A stretch of DNA of 64,000 bases, taken from the NCBI RefSeq assembly GCF_900103345.1, contig NZ_LT629702.1, forward strand, positions 6,487,501 through 6,551,500. The letters run 5' to 3'. Of this stretch, positions 34,519-43,542 are shown one piece after another. Source of the DNA: Pseudomonas azotoformans (GTDB lineage Bacteria; Pseudomonadota; Gammaproteobacteria; Pseudomonadales; Pseudomonadaceae). Numbering within the stretch: the stretch's first letter is position 1; every line of letters starts with the position of its first letter. A program made the translations under genes and the position numbers. The notes beneath the pieces were generated by a model. The model was not told the origin of the DNA and did not search any database. It saw only the letters and a list, made by a program, of their open reading frames with translations.

Positions 34519-34914
34519 TCAGGCCAGCCGCTTCATGCCCGTGGTCTTGATCGCGTTGAGGTCGAAGGTTGCCGTGTATTCGCAACCGGCGGCGTGGGCG
34601 CAGCGCTCGATCAGGCAGTCTGCAAAGTCAGCCTTGTTCGCCACAAACTTGCGCAACGCCTGCCAGATGATCTCCCCATGCTCTACGGTCAGTTCACGAG
34701 TACGCAGCAGGGTCTCAAGCACCATCACCACATCACTTTTGGCCGACTGGTAGCAGCTTTGCAGTACCCACACCAACTCCACAATGGAGACCAGGCTGAT
34801 AAAGCCCGGCGAGGCGGTGGTCAGTGATTCGATCAGCTCGGATGCCTTGGCGGATTGAACGGGATCATCCTGGGTGACGTAGCGCACCAGCACATTGGTA
34901 TCCAGCCCGATCAT
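34519..34914 (-). CDS. vapC: PIN-domain toxin VapC
   Basis: 131-aa PIN-domain ribonuclease. Conserved acidic residues are visible at the start (MIGLDTNVLVRYVTQDD), middle (SIVELVWVL) and C-terminal half (NKADFADCLIERCA), with the final acid in TATFDLNA. VapC toxins usually cut tRNA or rRNA. It overlaps the vapB-like gene by four bases (ATGA). Confidence 0.85.
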   Translation of the reverse strand: MIGLDTNVLVRYVTQDDPVQSAKASELIESLTTASPGFISLVSIVELVWVLQSCYQSAKSDVVMVLETLLRTRELTVEHGEIIWQALRKFVANKADFADCLIERCAHAAGCEYTATFDLNAIKTTGMKRLA

Positions 34915-35168
34915 CCGGCTTTTGCCCCCTGCGCTGCGATGGCTTGATTCATCTCTTCGATAGAGACGGTCCTGGCGGGCGTGCGGATCAACCCTTTGAG
35001 GTCATGCACCGTTTTGCTCGCGGCAATGATGGAAAACTGCCCATCTTCCATTTCTACGAATTCAACCCGATCACCTGTTTCCAGGCCGAGGGCAGTCCTG
35101 ACCTGGACAGGAATGGTGATTTGGCCTTTTGAAGTCAGCGTAGCGATAGCCATGTTGAAGATCTCCAT
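34911..35168 (-). CDS. vapB: AbrB-family antitoxin VapB
   Basis: 85-aa (80 if starting at the ATG at 35153) SpoVT/AbrB swapped-hairpin protein: ATLTSKGQITIPVQVRTALG, GDRVEFVEMEDGQF. A C-terminal tail follows that would neutralise VapC. Both possible starts have plausible ribosome-binding sites. A perfect inverted repeat lies immediately upstream (35175-35198), the expected operator for VapBC autoregulation. Confidence 0.85.
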   Translation of the reverse strand: MEIFNMAIATLTSKGQITIPVQVRTALGLETGDRVEFVEMEDGQFSIIAASKTVHDLKGLIRTPARTVSIEEMNQAIAAQGAKAG

Positions 35169-35174
35169 CGTGAT

Positions 35175-35198
35175 ATTCCTTACCTTAGGGTAAGGAAT
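35175..35198. promoter_or_regulatory. VapBC operator candidate
   Basis: ATTCCTTACC-TTAG-GGTAAGGAAT: perfect 10-bp arms around a 4-base centre, located seven bases from the first vapB start codon. Confidence 0.7.
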
Positions 35199-35313
35199 GA
35201 CAGAGGACAATATCCGTTGGTCCATAGGGTACTCATCTGGTGTGGGTTGGTCGGAACAGGTAAAACACTAGTCCGAACTGTCCACGCCCGCAGGGCTTAA
35301 AGAGATACAAACC

Positions 35314-35706
35314 ATGACCGACCGCCACCTCATTGTCCCTCCCTCCATGCAGCCCATCGTCGAGCGCGCCGGCTACGTGCCTGCGGTCAAGGTCGGCAAG
35401 ACGTTGTACTGCGCCGGGCAGGTCGGGCGTACAGTTGGATTGGCGGTGATCGAGGACCCGGAAGCGCAATTCGTCGCGGCCTGGGACAATCTGCGGCAGG
35501 TGCTGGAAGAGGGCGGCTGCACGTTCGACGATGTGGTGGACATGACCACTTATCACGTCGATATGCGCCAGCACATGGCGGTTTTCCGTGAAGTGAAAAA
35601 CCGCCTGTTTCCACGTGGGCATTGCGCCTGGACCACAATCGGGGTGTCCGAACTGGCGCACCCCGGCCTGCTGGTGGAAATCAAATGTGTGGCGGTACAG
35701 CGCTAG
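35314..35706 (+). CDS. RidA/YjgF-family protein
   Basis: 130-aa member of the RidA (Rid) superfamily: VKVGKTLYCAGQVGRT, DNLRQVLEEGGCTFDDVVDM, FREVKNRLFPRGHCAWTTIG, ELAHPGLLVEIKCVAVQR. Canonical RidA hydrolyses reactive enamines/imines using an arginine near the C-terminus. Here that position reads HPGLLVEIKC, without the usual R in xxxRV(A/E)VE, so it may be of a Rid subgroup with another activity. It converges on ppnN, with stop codons seven bases apart. Confidence 0.82.
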   Translation: MTDRHLIVPPSMQPIVERAGYVPAVKVGKTLYCAGQVGRTVGLAVIEDPEAQFVAAWDNLRQVLEEGGCTFDDVVDMTTYHVDMRQHMAVFREVKNRLFPRGHCAWTTIGVSELAHPGLLVEIKCVAVQR

Positions 35707-35707
35707 C

Positions 35708-37081
35708 TTATTGCACCACGCGGTAGCACGGCACGTACGCCGCGCCGCCCGGCAACTTCATGCGGTGCTGGGCGACGAAGGCCTGTAGCAACTCGTCCAG
35801 CGGTTTCATGATGGCCGGGTCGCCGTGGATCTCATACGGGCCGTTCTGCTCGATCAGGCGGATGCCCTTGTCCTTCACGTTACCCGCCACGATCCCCGAG
35901 AACGCACGGCGCAGGTTGGCGGCGAGTTCATGGGGCGGCAGGGCGTGGCTCAGTTGCAGGCTGGCCATGTTCTCGTGGGTGGGGTCGAACGGGCGCTGGA
36001 AGCCTTCGTCGATCTTCAACAGCCAGTTGAAATGGAACGCGTCGTTACGCTCGCGGCGGAACTGCTTCACTGCCTTGAGGCCGGCAGTCATCTGGCGTGC
36101 GACTTCGGCCGGGTCATCAATGATGATCTGGTAGTGCGCCTGGGCCGCTTCGCCCAGGGTGGCGCCGACGAAGGCATGCAATTGTTGCAGGTACGGCGCG
36201 GCGTGTTTCGGCCCGGTGAGGATGACCGGGAACGGCAGGTCACGGTTGTCTGGGTGCATCAGGATACCCAGCAGGTACAGGAACTCCTCTGCTGTACCGG
36301 CACCGCCCGGGAAGATGATGATGCCGTGGCCGACGCGCACGAAGGCTTCCAGGCGTTTCTCGATGTCCGGCAAAATCACCAGCTCGTTGACGATGGGGTT
36401 CGGTGCCTCGGCCGCGATGATGCCCGGCTCGGTGAGACCCAGGTAGCGCCCGCCGGTAATCCTCTGCTTGGCGTGGGAAATGGTCGCGCCTTTCATCGGG
36501 CCTTTCATCACGCCAGGGCCGCAACCGGTGCACACGTCCAGGCTGCGCAGGCCCAGTTCGTGGCCGACCTTCTTGGTGTATTTGTATTCTTCGGTATTGA
36601 TCGAGTGCCCGCCCCAGCACACTACGATCTTCGGTTCTACACCCGGGCGCAGCGTACGGGCGTTGCGCAGCAGGTGGAACACGTAGTCGGTAATGCCCTG
36701 GGAGTTGCTCAGGTCGATGCGCTGGCTGTCCAGCTCGTTCTCGGTGTAGACGATGTCGCGCAGGGCGCTGAACAGCATCTCGCGGGTGCTGGCGATCATT
36801 TCGCCATCGACGAAGGCATCGGCCGGCGCGTTCAGCAGTTCAAGGCGCACGCCGCGATCCTGCTGGTGGATGCGCACTTCAAAATCTTTGTAGGCGTCGA
36901 GGATGGTCTTGGCGTTGTCGATGTGCGCGCCGGTGTTGAGGATCGCCAGGGCGCATTGGCGGAACAGGGTGTAGATGCTGCCGGTGCCGGCTTCGCTCAG
37001 TTGCTGGACTTCACGTTGGGACAGGGTTTCGAGGCTGCCCTTGGGGCTGACGGAGGCATTGATGACTTGACGTTGGGGCAT
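35708..37081 (-). CDS. ppnN: Nucleotide 5'-monophosphate nucleosidase PpnN (YgdH/LOG family)
   Basis: 457-aa enzyme that splits pyrimidine/purine nucleoside monophosphates into base and ribose-5-phosphate. In E. coli it is stimulated by (p)ppGpp. The LOG-family motif is IIFPGGAGTAEEFLYLLG, with the second conserved region GCGPGVMKGPMKGA. The N-terminal regulatory domain and the C-terminal extension of the long form are both present. The ATG at 37081 has AAGGA at seven bases. It would feed salvage together with the nucleoside transporters encoded at 43-47 kb. Confidence 0.92.
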   Translation of the reverse strand: MPQRQVINASVSPKGSLETLSQREVQQLSEAGTGSIYTLFRQCALAILNTGAHIDNAKTILDAYKDFEVRIHQQDRGVRLELLNAPADAFVDGEMIASTREMLFSALRDIVYTENELDSQRIDLSNSQGITDYVFHLLRNARTLRPGVEPKIVVCWGGHSINTEEYKYTKKVGHELGLRSLDVCTGCGPGVMKGPMKGATISHAKQRITGGRYLGLTEPGIIAAEAPNPIVNELVILPDIEKRLEAFVRVGHGIIIFPGGAGTAEEFLYLLGILMHPDNRDLPFPVILTGPKHAAPYLQQLHAFVGATLGEAAQAHYQIIIDDPAEVARQMTAGLKAVKQFRRERNDAFHFNWLLKIDEGFQRPFDPTHENMASLQLSHALPPHELAANLRRAFSGIVAGNVKDKGIRLIEQNGPYEIHGDPAIMKPLDELLQAFVAQHRMKLPGGAAYVPCYRVVQ

Positions 37082-37231
37082 TCTGATTCCTTGAAAGCGC
37101 AGCCACCGCACCTGCAAGGGGCCGCGATGGCTTGAGAATGATGGGCGCCGAATTCGGTCGCACGAGACGGTTATTTACCTCAGGCGCAAGGCCGGGTGCA
37201 AATACCGTCCAGCACCATCATGCCGCAGAAC

Positions 37232-38056
37232 TCACTGAATCAGCTTCCAGTTTTTGTAGAAAACCCGACGCAGGGTAAAGGCCATCCCGGCAAACCCAGC
37301 GATCACGGCATTGAGCACCCGGGGGATCGGCGTCGGCCGCACGATATCGATAAACAGGCAGTAACGCTTGGCATCGTTTTTGTTGAAAGAGGCATGCATC
37401 AAGGTGTCATCGAAGATAAACAGCGGGTCGTCGTGCCAGTAGTGTTTGTGCTGGCCCACCTGGATGTAGACGCCCTCGTGATGCGGTGCCGGGGCCATGT
37501 TGTAGAGCACGCGGAACATCATGCGCAGCGGGCCGAAGTGAAAGGAGGTCGAGCGGTTTTCGTTGAACACCGATACACCAATGGTTTTCACGAACGGCAG
37601 TTTCTCGCGCAGTTTCGGAATGTCCAGGGTGGTCTCGATGGGCTGGCCGTACCACTGGAAGAACAACATGCCGCGTTTCTTCTCGGCCATGCGCTCATCC
37701 AGGTAGCCGATGATTTCGTCCTTGTGGGCCATGGCATCGTTGATCACCTGTTGCAGGTCTTCACGCCAGGCGGGTGGCAGGTCGGCCATGGTGTAGACGT
37801 GGCGGTTAGGCGAGCTCAACAGGTCGAACAGGGTGTTGAACGGTGCCAGCAGCCAGGTGTTGCGGCCACTGCCGATAAAATATTTCTTGATCGTCTTGCG
37901 GTCGTACAGCCCATTGCGCAAAAAGTCATAGACACCACACACCAGCACCAGGCCCAGGAACACCAGGGTGGAGACCGGGAAGCAATAAATAACCAGCAGC
38001 ACACCGATGACCCAGGCGGCCGAGACTATTTTCTTGCGGATGACACTCGCACTCAT
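37232..38056 (-). CDS. lpxO: LpxO-like lipid A hydroxylase (Asp/Asn beta-hydroxylase family)
   Basis: 274-aa membrane-anchored Fe(II)/2-oxoglutarate dioxygenase. N-terminal hydrophobic segments (AWVIGVLLVIYCFPVSTLVF and the next) are followed by the aspartyl/asparaginyl hydroxylase domain. The iron/2-oxoglutarate residues are in STSFHFGPLR, HYWHDDPLFIFDD and the terminal LMHASFN/RYCLFIDIVRP region. LpxO adds a 2-hydroxyl to a lipid A acyl chain. The ATG at 38056 has GGAG nine bases upstream. It is divergent from fabV. Confidence 0.85.
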   Translation of the reverse strand: MSASVIRKKIVSAAWVIGVLLVIYCFPVSTLVFLGLVLVCGVYDFLRNGLYDRKTIKKYFIGSGRNTWLLAPFNTLFDLLSSPNRHVYTMADLPPAWREDLQQVINDAMAHKDEIIGYLDERMAEKKRGMLFFQWYGQPIETTLDIPKLREKLPFVKTIGVSVFNENRSTSFHFGPLRMMFRVLYNMAPAPHHEGVYIQVGQHKHYWHDDPLFIFDDTLMHASFNKNDAKRYCLFIDIVRPTPIPRVLNAVIAGFAGMAFTLRRVFYKNWKLIQ

Positions 38057-38192
38057 GAAGCTCAACTCCAGCGGGGGAAGGTGCACGAGTTCCAGTCCTC
38101 CGGGCACCCAGAGATGCGAAGACATGAAACATAATGAAACAATCTCCTTATGATAGGGCTTTCTCCCTCAGTCGGGCGTTTTAAATATTGCG

Positions 38193-38217
38193 AAATTGTG
38201 AAGGCTTTACACAATTT
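38193..38217. promoter_or_regulatory. Inverted repeat in the lpxO-fabV intergenic region
   Basis: AAATTGTG-(9 bases)-CACAATTT, a perfect 8-bp-arm dyad in the middle of the 312-base gap between divergent lpxO and fabV. It could be an operator shared by both. Nothing else is supported in 38057-38368 apart from the fabV ribosome-binding site GGAAGAGG. Confidence 0.45.
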
Positions 38218-38368
38218 TTAACCCTGGCTGCGCTGGGTGGATTGGATTTTGTAAACAGAAGATTTGCGACTATCGTGACGCTTCGGTTTTTTGGACGTCA
38301 TAGACCGGTACGATTGAAGTTGAATGGCCACCACTGGCCTTCGGCACCTTGGAAGAGGCAGAAATTTT

Positions 38369-39562
38369 ATGATCATCAAACCGCGGGTTCGTGGCTTCAT
38401 CTGTGTGACCGCTCACCCTGTTGGCTGTGAAGCGAACGTCAAGGAACAGATCGACTACGTAACCAAGCACGGCGCCATCGAAGGCGGCCCGAAAAAGGTG
38501 CTGGTCCTCGGCGCGTCCACCGGCTACGGCCTGGCCGCGCGCATCAGTGCCGCGTTTGGCTGCGGCGCCGACACCCTGGGCGTGTTTTTTGAGAAAGAAG
38601 GCGAAGAGGGCAAGCTGAGCTCCGCCGGCTGGTACAACAGCGCCGCGTTCGAAAAGTTTGCCGTCGAAAAAGGCCTGTACGCCAAGAGCATCAACGGCGA
38701 CGCGTTCTCCGACGAGATCAAGCGCCTGACCATCGAAACCATCAAGAAAGACTTGGGCAAGATCGACCTGGTTGTTTACAGCCTGGCTGCGCCACGCCGT
38801 ACCGACCCGCAAGGCGTGGTGCACAACTCCACCCTCAAGCCGATCGGCAAGGCCGTGACCCTGCGCGGCATCAACACCGACAAAGGCGTTGTGGTCGACA
38901 CCACCCTGGAACCCGCGACCCAGGAAGAAATCGACGGCACCGTGAAAGTCATGGGCGGCGAAGACTGGCAGCTGTGGATCGACGCCCTGCGTGACGCCGA
39001 CGTCCTGGCCGAAGGCGCCAAGACCACCGCGTTCACCTACCTGGGTGAAAAGCTGACCCAGGACATCTACTGGAACGGCTCCATCGGCGAAGCCAAGAAA
39101 GACCTCGACAAGAAAGTCCTGACCCTGCGCGACAACCTCGCCGCGCTCAAGGGCGACGCCCGCGTGTCGGTGCTCAAGGCCGTGGTCACCCAGGCCAGCT
39201 CCGCTATCCCGATCATGCCGCTGTACCTGTCGCTGCTGTTCAAAGTGATGAAAGAGCAAGGCACCCACGAAGGTTGCATCGAGCAGGTCTACGGCCTGTT
39301 CAAGGACAGCCTGTATGGCAGCCAGCCTAAACTCGACGCCGACGGCCGCCTGCGTGCCGACCTGGCCGAGCTGGAACCGAAAGTCCAGGACGCCGTGGCG
39401 GCCCTGTGGAACCAGGTCACCGACGACAACGTCAACGAAATCAGCGATTTTGCCGGCTACAAGGCGGAGTTCCTGCGTTTGTTCGGCTTTGAAATCGACG
39501 GCGTGGATTACGAGGCTGACGTGAATCCGACCGTGAAGATCAACGGCCTGATTCAGGCGTAA
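38369..39562 (+). CDS. fabV: Enoyl-[acyl-carrier-protein] reductase FabV
   Basis: 397-aa NADH-dependent trans-2-enoyl-ACP reductase, the last step of fatty-acid elongation. The start [20 protein letters not shown] and the nucleotide-binding [13 protein letters not shown] are typical. The FabV catalytic motif Y-x8-K is [10 protein letters not shown] (Tyr near residue 287). FabV is naturally insensitive to triclosan, unlike FabI, so its presence predicts tolerance. A terminator follows at once. Confidence 0.97.
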   Translation: MIIKPRVRGFICVTAHPVGCEANVKEQIDYVTKHGAIEGGPKKVLVLGASTGYGLAARISAAFGCGADTLGVFFEKEGEEGKLSSAGWYNSAAFEKFAVEKGLYAKSINGDAFSDEIKRLTIETIKKDLGKIDLVVYSLAAPRRTDPQGVVHNSTLKPIGKAVTLRGINTDKGVVVDTTLEPATQEEIDGTVKVMGGEDWQLWIDALRDADVLAEGAKTTAFTYLGEKLTQDIYWNGSIGEAKKDLDKKVLTLRDNLAALKGDARVSVLKAVVTQASSAIPIMPLYLSLLFKVMKEQGTHEGCIEQVYGLFKDSLYGSQPKLDADGRLRADLAELEPKVQDAVAALWNQVTDDNVNEISDFAGYKAEFLRLFGFEIDGVDYEADVNPTVKINGLIQA

Positions 39563-39574
39563 GTGATCCGGTTC

Positions 39575-39603
39575 AAAAAGGCGGCCCTTCGGGGCCGTTT
39601 TTT
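39575..39603 (+). terminator. Rho-independent terminator after fabV
   Basis: AAAAAGGCGGCCC-TTCG-GGGCCGTTTTTT, beginning 13 bases after the fabV stop, with a stable TTCG tetraloop. Confidence 0.9.
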
Positions 39604-39718
39604 ATGGCCGCTGAAAAAGGCTGCCTTCAGAACCCTCTTACACATTTTTGAGCAGCGTCCGATCGCTCCGATATGCCAGACTCCAGCCGCTATCACATTC
39701 AGGCTAACGGAGGATCTG

Positions 39719-40342
39719 ATGACGATTCGTGCAGTGGTTTTTGATTTCGGCGGTGTCCTGTTCGACTGGAGCCCGCAGCACCTGTACCGCAAGCTGATTG
39801 CCGACGAGCATGAGCGGCAATGGTTCCTCGATAACATCTGCACGCAGGCCTGGAACACCGAGCAGGACGCCGGTCGCTCCCTGGCCGATGGCACCCGCAG
39901 CCTGATCGAACAATACCCGCATCATGAGCGCTTGATTCAAGCCTATTACGACCGTTGGCACGAGATGCTGCGAGGGCCGTTGCCGGAGGGCGTGGCGATC
40001 CTCGAAGCATTGCACCGAGCCGATATGCCGTTGTTCGGGCTTACCAACTGGTCCGCCGAGACGTTCCCCTATGCGCGGGCCAATTACCCGTTCCTGCAGT
40101 GTTTTCGCGACATCGTGGTATCCGGCGAGTTGAAGCTGATCAAGCCTGACGCGGCGATCTACCACGCCAGCCTCAGCCAGGCACGGGCCCAGTTGCCGGA
40201 TATCCAGCCGGCTGAAGTGGTGTTTATCGATGACGTTGCCGGCAATATCGAAGCGGCCATCGCACTGGGCTGGCAGGGGATTCACCATGTGTCTGCCGAG
40301 CGCACGGCCGCGCAGTTGCGTGAGTTGGGCGTGGGCTTCTAG
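39719..40342 (+). CDS. HAD-family hydrolase, YihX-like
   Basis: 207-aa haloacid-dehalogenase-like hydrolase: nucleophile motif VVFDFGGVLFDW, motif II LTNWSAE, motif III lysine in ELKLIKPDAAIY, and acidic motif IV VFIDDVAGNIEAA. The FDFGGV form of motif I is normal for the YihX/epoxide-hydrolase-like subgroup, whose members dephosphorylate sugar phosphates such as alpha-glucose-1-phosphate. ACGGAGG precedes the ATG at 39719. Its stop overlaps the LysR stop region by four bases (convergent). Confidence 0.85.
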   Translation: MTIRAVVFDFGGVLFDWSPQHLYRKLIADEHERQWFLDNICTQAWNTEQDAGRSLADGTRSLIEQYPHHERLIQAYYDRWHEMLRGPLPEGVAILEALHRADMPLFGLTNWSAETFPYARANYPFLQCFRDIVVSGELKLIKPDAAIYHASLSQARAQLPDIQPAEVVFIDDVAGNIEAAIALGWQGIHHVSAERTAAQLRELGVGF

Positions 40343-41244
40343 CGCGCCCACTTTTCCATGGCGAAATCCACGAAGGCGCGCAGCTTGGGCAGGCGATACC
40401 GGTCCTGGCCGTAGAGCAGATGCATGGGGCGGCTGGGCAGTCGATAGGTGGTCAACAAGGCTACCAGTTTGCCGCTCTCCAGGTCCGGTTGTACCAGGGC
40501 ATCGGCCAGCATGATGATGCCCATGCCGTTGACGGCCGCCTGGCGCAAGCCTTGCGAGCTGTTGATGGTCAATGAGCCGGACACCGGCACTTCCACCTCG
40601 CCGCTATCGTCGGTCATGCGCCAGAGTTTTTCGGTGTCGCGCCAATTGTCATTGGCCGGGTAGGCGAACGCCAGGCAGTCATGCTGCCTGAGGTCCTCGG
40701 GTTTCGAAGGCGTGCCGCGTCGCGCCAGGTACGCAGGTGACGCGCAGAGGGTGAGGGTGTAGTCCTGCATTGGCCGGGCGATCAGGCTCGATGTTTCCAG
40801 TTCGCCCAGACGTATCGCCACGTCGAAGCCGCTGTCGACCAAGTCCATCCGCTCGTTGCTCAGCACCACGTACAGGTTGATCAGCGGGTAGCGCCGGGAA
40901 AACTCGCTCAAGGCCGGTGTAAGGCGTTCGGTGCCGAATACGGGCGGCGCGGTGATGCGCAGGGTGCCCTTGGGGATATCACTATGGGCTTGTTCGGCCA
41001 GTTGCTCGGAGTCGGCCACCAGCCCCAATACTTCCAGGCAGCGCTGGTAATACTGCCCACCGAATTCCGTGAGGCTCTGTTTGCGCGTGGTGCGCTTGAG
41101 CAGGCTGACGCCCAGGCGTTGTTCCAGCGCGCGCAGGTGATTGCCGACCATGGTGGTCGACATCCCGCAGGCGTGGGCCGCCGCCGTCATGCTGCCGGTC
41201 TCGACTACCTTCACGTACACCGACATCGCTTGGAACAGGTCCAT
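40339..41244 (-). CDS. LysR-family transcriptional regulator
   Basis: 301-aa LysR regulator of the DsdC/YhjC-like subgroup. The N-terminal winged helix is VVETGSMTAAAHACGMSTTM..., and the effector domain begins PKGTLRITAPPVFGTERL. A four-residue longer start region (ATG 41268) lacks a ribosome-binding site; the ATG at 41244 has AGGG. It is divergent from the ArgD-like aminotransferase gene with about 100 bases between, so that gene is the likely target. Effector unknown. Confidence 0.85.
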   Translation of the reverse strand: MDLFQAMSVYVKVVETGSMTAAAHACGMSTTMVGNHLRALEQRLGVSLLKRTTRKQSLTEFGGQYYQRCLEVLGLVADSEQLAEQAHSDIPKGTLRITAPPVFGTERLTPALSEFSRRYPLINLYVVLSNERMDLVDSGFDVAIRLGELETSSLIARPMQDYTLTLCASPAYLARRGTPSKPEDLRQHDCLAFAYPANDNWRDTEKLWRMTDDSGEVEVPVSGSLTINSSQGLRQAAVNGMGIIMLADALVQPDLESGKLVALLTTYRLPSRPMHLLYGQDRYRLPKLRAFVDFAMEKWAR

Positions 41245-41346
41245 TATAAAGCCCTGATTTAAAGTCATTGCAGGAATGTACAGTTTATCCAGCTCAGGTG
41301 GCTAACGATACTGAAGCCATCACAACGATGCACTGGAGACCGCACC

Positions 41347-42525
41347 ATGACCGCCGCCTGCCTGATGACCACCTACCAACCCCTGGCCCTGAGCTTTACC
41401 CACGGCCTGGGCACGCGCCTGTGGGACCAGCAGGGCCGCGAATACCTTGATGCGGTGGCGGGTGTGGCGGTGACCAATGTCGGTCACTCGCACCCCAGGC
41501 TGGTGACGGCGATCAGCGAACAGGCAGGCTTGCTGCTGCATACCTCCAACCTTTACAGCATCGACTGGCAACAGCGACTGGCCCAGCGCCTGACCCAACT
41601 GTCTGGCCTGGACCGGGCGTTCTTCAACAACTCTGGCGCCGAAGCCAACGAAACAGCGTTGAAGCTGGCGCGGCTGCATGGCTGGAAAAAGGGTATTGAA
41701 GAGCCGTTGGTGGTGGTGATGGAAAACGCCTTTCATGGCCGCACGCTAGGCACCATGGCTGCCAGTGATGGGCCGTCGGTGCGCTTGGGTTTCCAACGCT
41801 TGCCGGGGGACTTTCTCAAGGTGGGCTTTGGTGATATCGCCGCCATAGAAGCCATCACAAAAGAATATGGGGCGCGCATCGCAGCGGTTCTGCTGGAGCC
41901 GATCCAGGGCGAAAGTGGTGTGCTGCCGGCGCCTCCGGGCTATCTGCAGGCCCTGCGCGATCACTGCACGCGCCATGGCTGGCTGATGATCCTCGATGAA
42001 ATCCAGACCGGCATCGGCCGCACCGGCACCTGGTTCGCCTTCCAGCATGAAGGCATTGTCCCGGACGTGATGACCCTGGCCAAAGGCCTCGGCAATGGCG
42101 TGCCAATCGGCGCATGCCTGGCGCGGTCGGCTGTCGCGCAGTTGTTCACGCCGGGCAGCCACGGCAGCACCTTCGGTGGCAATCCACTGGCGTGTCGCGT
42201 GGGGTGCACCGTGCTGGACATCATCGAAGAACAAGGCTTGCTGCACAACGCGGCACAACAGGGCGAGCGCTTGTTGACGCGGTTGCAAGTGGAGTTGAGT
42301 GAGCACCCGCACGTACTGGCGATTCGCGGGCAGGGGTTGATGATCGGTATCGAGCTGGCCAGCCCGTACCGCGACCTGGCCCAGCGCGCCGCCCAGGAAC
42401 ACGGCCTGTTGATCAACGTCACGCGGGGCAAGGTCATTCGGCTGCTGCCGCCGCTGATCCTGGATGCCAAAGAGGTCGAGATGATCGTGCGGGCCATTAC
42501 CCGATTACTGGATCAGGCCCATTGA
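41347..42525 (+). CDS. Class III aminotransferase, ArgD/acetylornithine-like
   Basis: 392-aa PLP-dependent aminotransferase. The fold-type I features are [24 protein letters not shown], the aspartate in [15 protein letters not shown], and the Schiff-base lysine in [14 protein letters not shown] (about residue 243). It resembles ArgD/AstC and catabolic paralogues such as the P. aeruginosa enzyme next to a LysR gene; the true substrate cannot be told. A divergent LysR lies upstream. Its 3' end overlaps the convergent punR gene by 29 bases. Confidence 0.85.
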   Translation: MTAACLMTTYQPLALSFTHGLGTRLWDQQGREYLDAVAGVAVTNVGHSHPRLVTAISEQAGLLLHTSNLYSIDWQQRLAQRLTQLSGLDRAFFNNSGAEANETALKLARLHGWKKGIEEPLVVVMENAFHGRTLGTMAASDGPSVRLGFQRLPGDFLKVGFGDIAAIEAITKEYGARIAAVLLEPIQGESGVLPAPPGYLQALRDHCTRHGWLMILDEIQTGIGRTGTWFAFQHEGIVPDVMTLAKGLGNGVPIGACLARSAVAQLFTPGSHGSTFGGNPLACRVGCTVLDIIEEQGLLHNAAQQGERLLTRLQVELSEHPHVLAIRGQGLMIGIELASPYRDLAQRAAQEHGLLINVTRGKVIRLLPPLILDAKEVEMIVRAITRLLDQAH

Positions 42526-43420
42526 GCCATTCCTGGTTCAGGGTTTCGGTATCGCCCAGGTACTCCAACAACCAGGCCATGGCCGGGGACAGCTTGTCCT
42601 GTGCCCAGGCCACGCATGACGGGCTGGCCGGAAACGGTCGGCTCAATTGCAGCGCCACCAGCTCGCTGCGTTCTATCCACGGCAACACCTGATGCGCCGG
42701 CGCCATGCCGACGCACAGGCCGTCACGCAGGCAATCGAGGGCCGAGGACCAGTTCGGCACCACCAGCCGGCGCTGGTTATCCAGGGTCCAGGTGTCGCGC
42801 TTGGGCAGGTTGCGTGAGGTGTCGGTCATGCACAACGAGGCGAAGGGCCGGAGTTGATCGTCACTCAGCAAGCCCTCGACGATGGCCAACGGGTGGCGCG
42901 CGCTGACCACGCACAGCCAATTCAACAAACCCATGTCGCGAAAGGTGAAGCGGCTGGCCACCGGCACCGCGCTGGTGGCACCGATCACAATGTCGGTGCG
43001 CTCATCCGCCAGGGCATCCCACACGCCGTTGTACACCTCGTACTCCAGCAACAGCTCGACTTCGGGAAACTGCCGGTAGAAATCCACCACCAGCTGCCGG
43101 CAGCGCTTGGGTTTGACGATGGAATCCACCGCCACCTTCAACTGACCACTCCAGCCGTTGGCCACTTGCTGGCAAAGGCGTCGGGTGCCGAGCATCTTTT
43201 TCATCACGCCACGGGCTTCGTCGATAAACAGCCGGCCCGCAGGCGTCAGCTCGACGTCCCGGTGGCGACGCACGAACAGCGGCACCGCGAGCCATTCTTC
43301 AAGCTGGCGCACCGTATAGCTGATGGCCGACGGCACCCGGTGCAGTTCCTGCGCAGCGGCGCTGAAGCTGCCATGACGCGCTACTGCGTCGACAACGTCC
43401 AGCGAATATTCAGACCACAT
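42497..43420 (-). CDS. punR: LysR-family regulator PunR (YdhB)
   Basis: 307-aa LysR regulator whose N-terminus [20 protein letters not shown] and [20 protein letters not shown] closely match E. coli PunR, the purine-nucleoside-responsive activator of punC. The C-terminal effector domain is complete. The ATG at 43420 has AAGG nine bases upstream. It is divergent from the punC homologue, exactly as in E. coli ydhB-ydhC. Confidence 0.88.
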   Translation of the reverse strand: MWSEYSLDVVDAVARHGSFSAAAQELHRVPSAISYTVRQLEEWLAVPLFVRRHRDVELTPAGRLFIDEARGVMKKMLGTRRLCQQVANGWSGQLKVAVDSIVKPKRCRQLVVDFYRQFPEVELLLEYEVYNGVWDALADERTDIVIGATSAVPVASRFTFRDMGLLNWLCVVSARHPLAIVEGLLSDDQLRPFASLCMTDTSRNLPKRDTWTLDNQRRLVVPNWSSALDCLRDGLCVGMAPAHQVLPWIERSELVALQLSRPFPASPSCVAWAQDKLSPAMAWLLEYLGDTETLNQEWLNGPDPVIG

Positions 43421-43542
43421 GGCGGGTGCCTTCAAATTTATTGATAAGAGTGTCCAATTATTATCGCTTCACACCAAAACTGTCAGCTTCATAATGGGCG
43501 GCAGTCAGCAAATAGTTTGATGGCAGGATCAACAAGGCTTCA

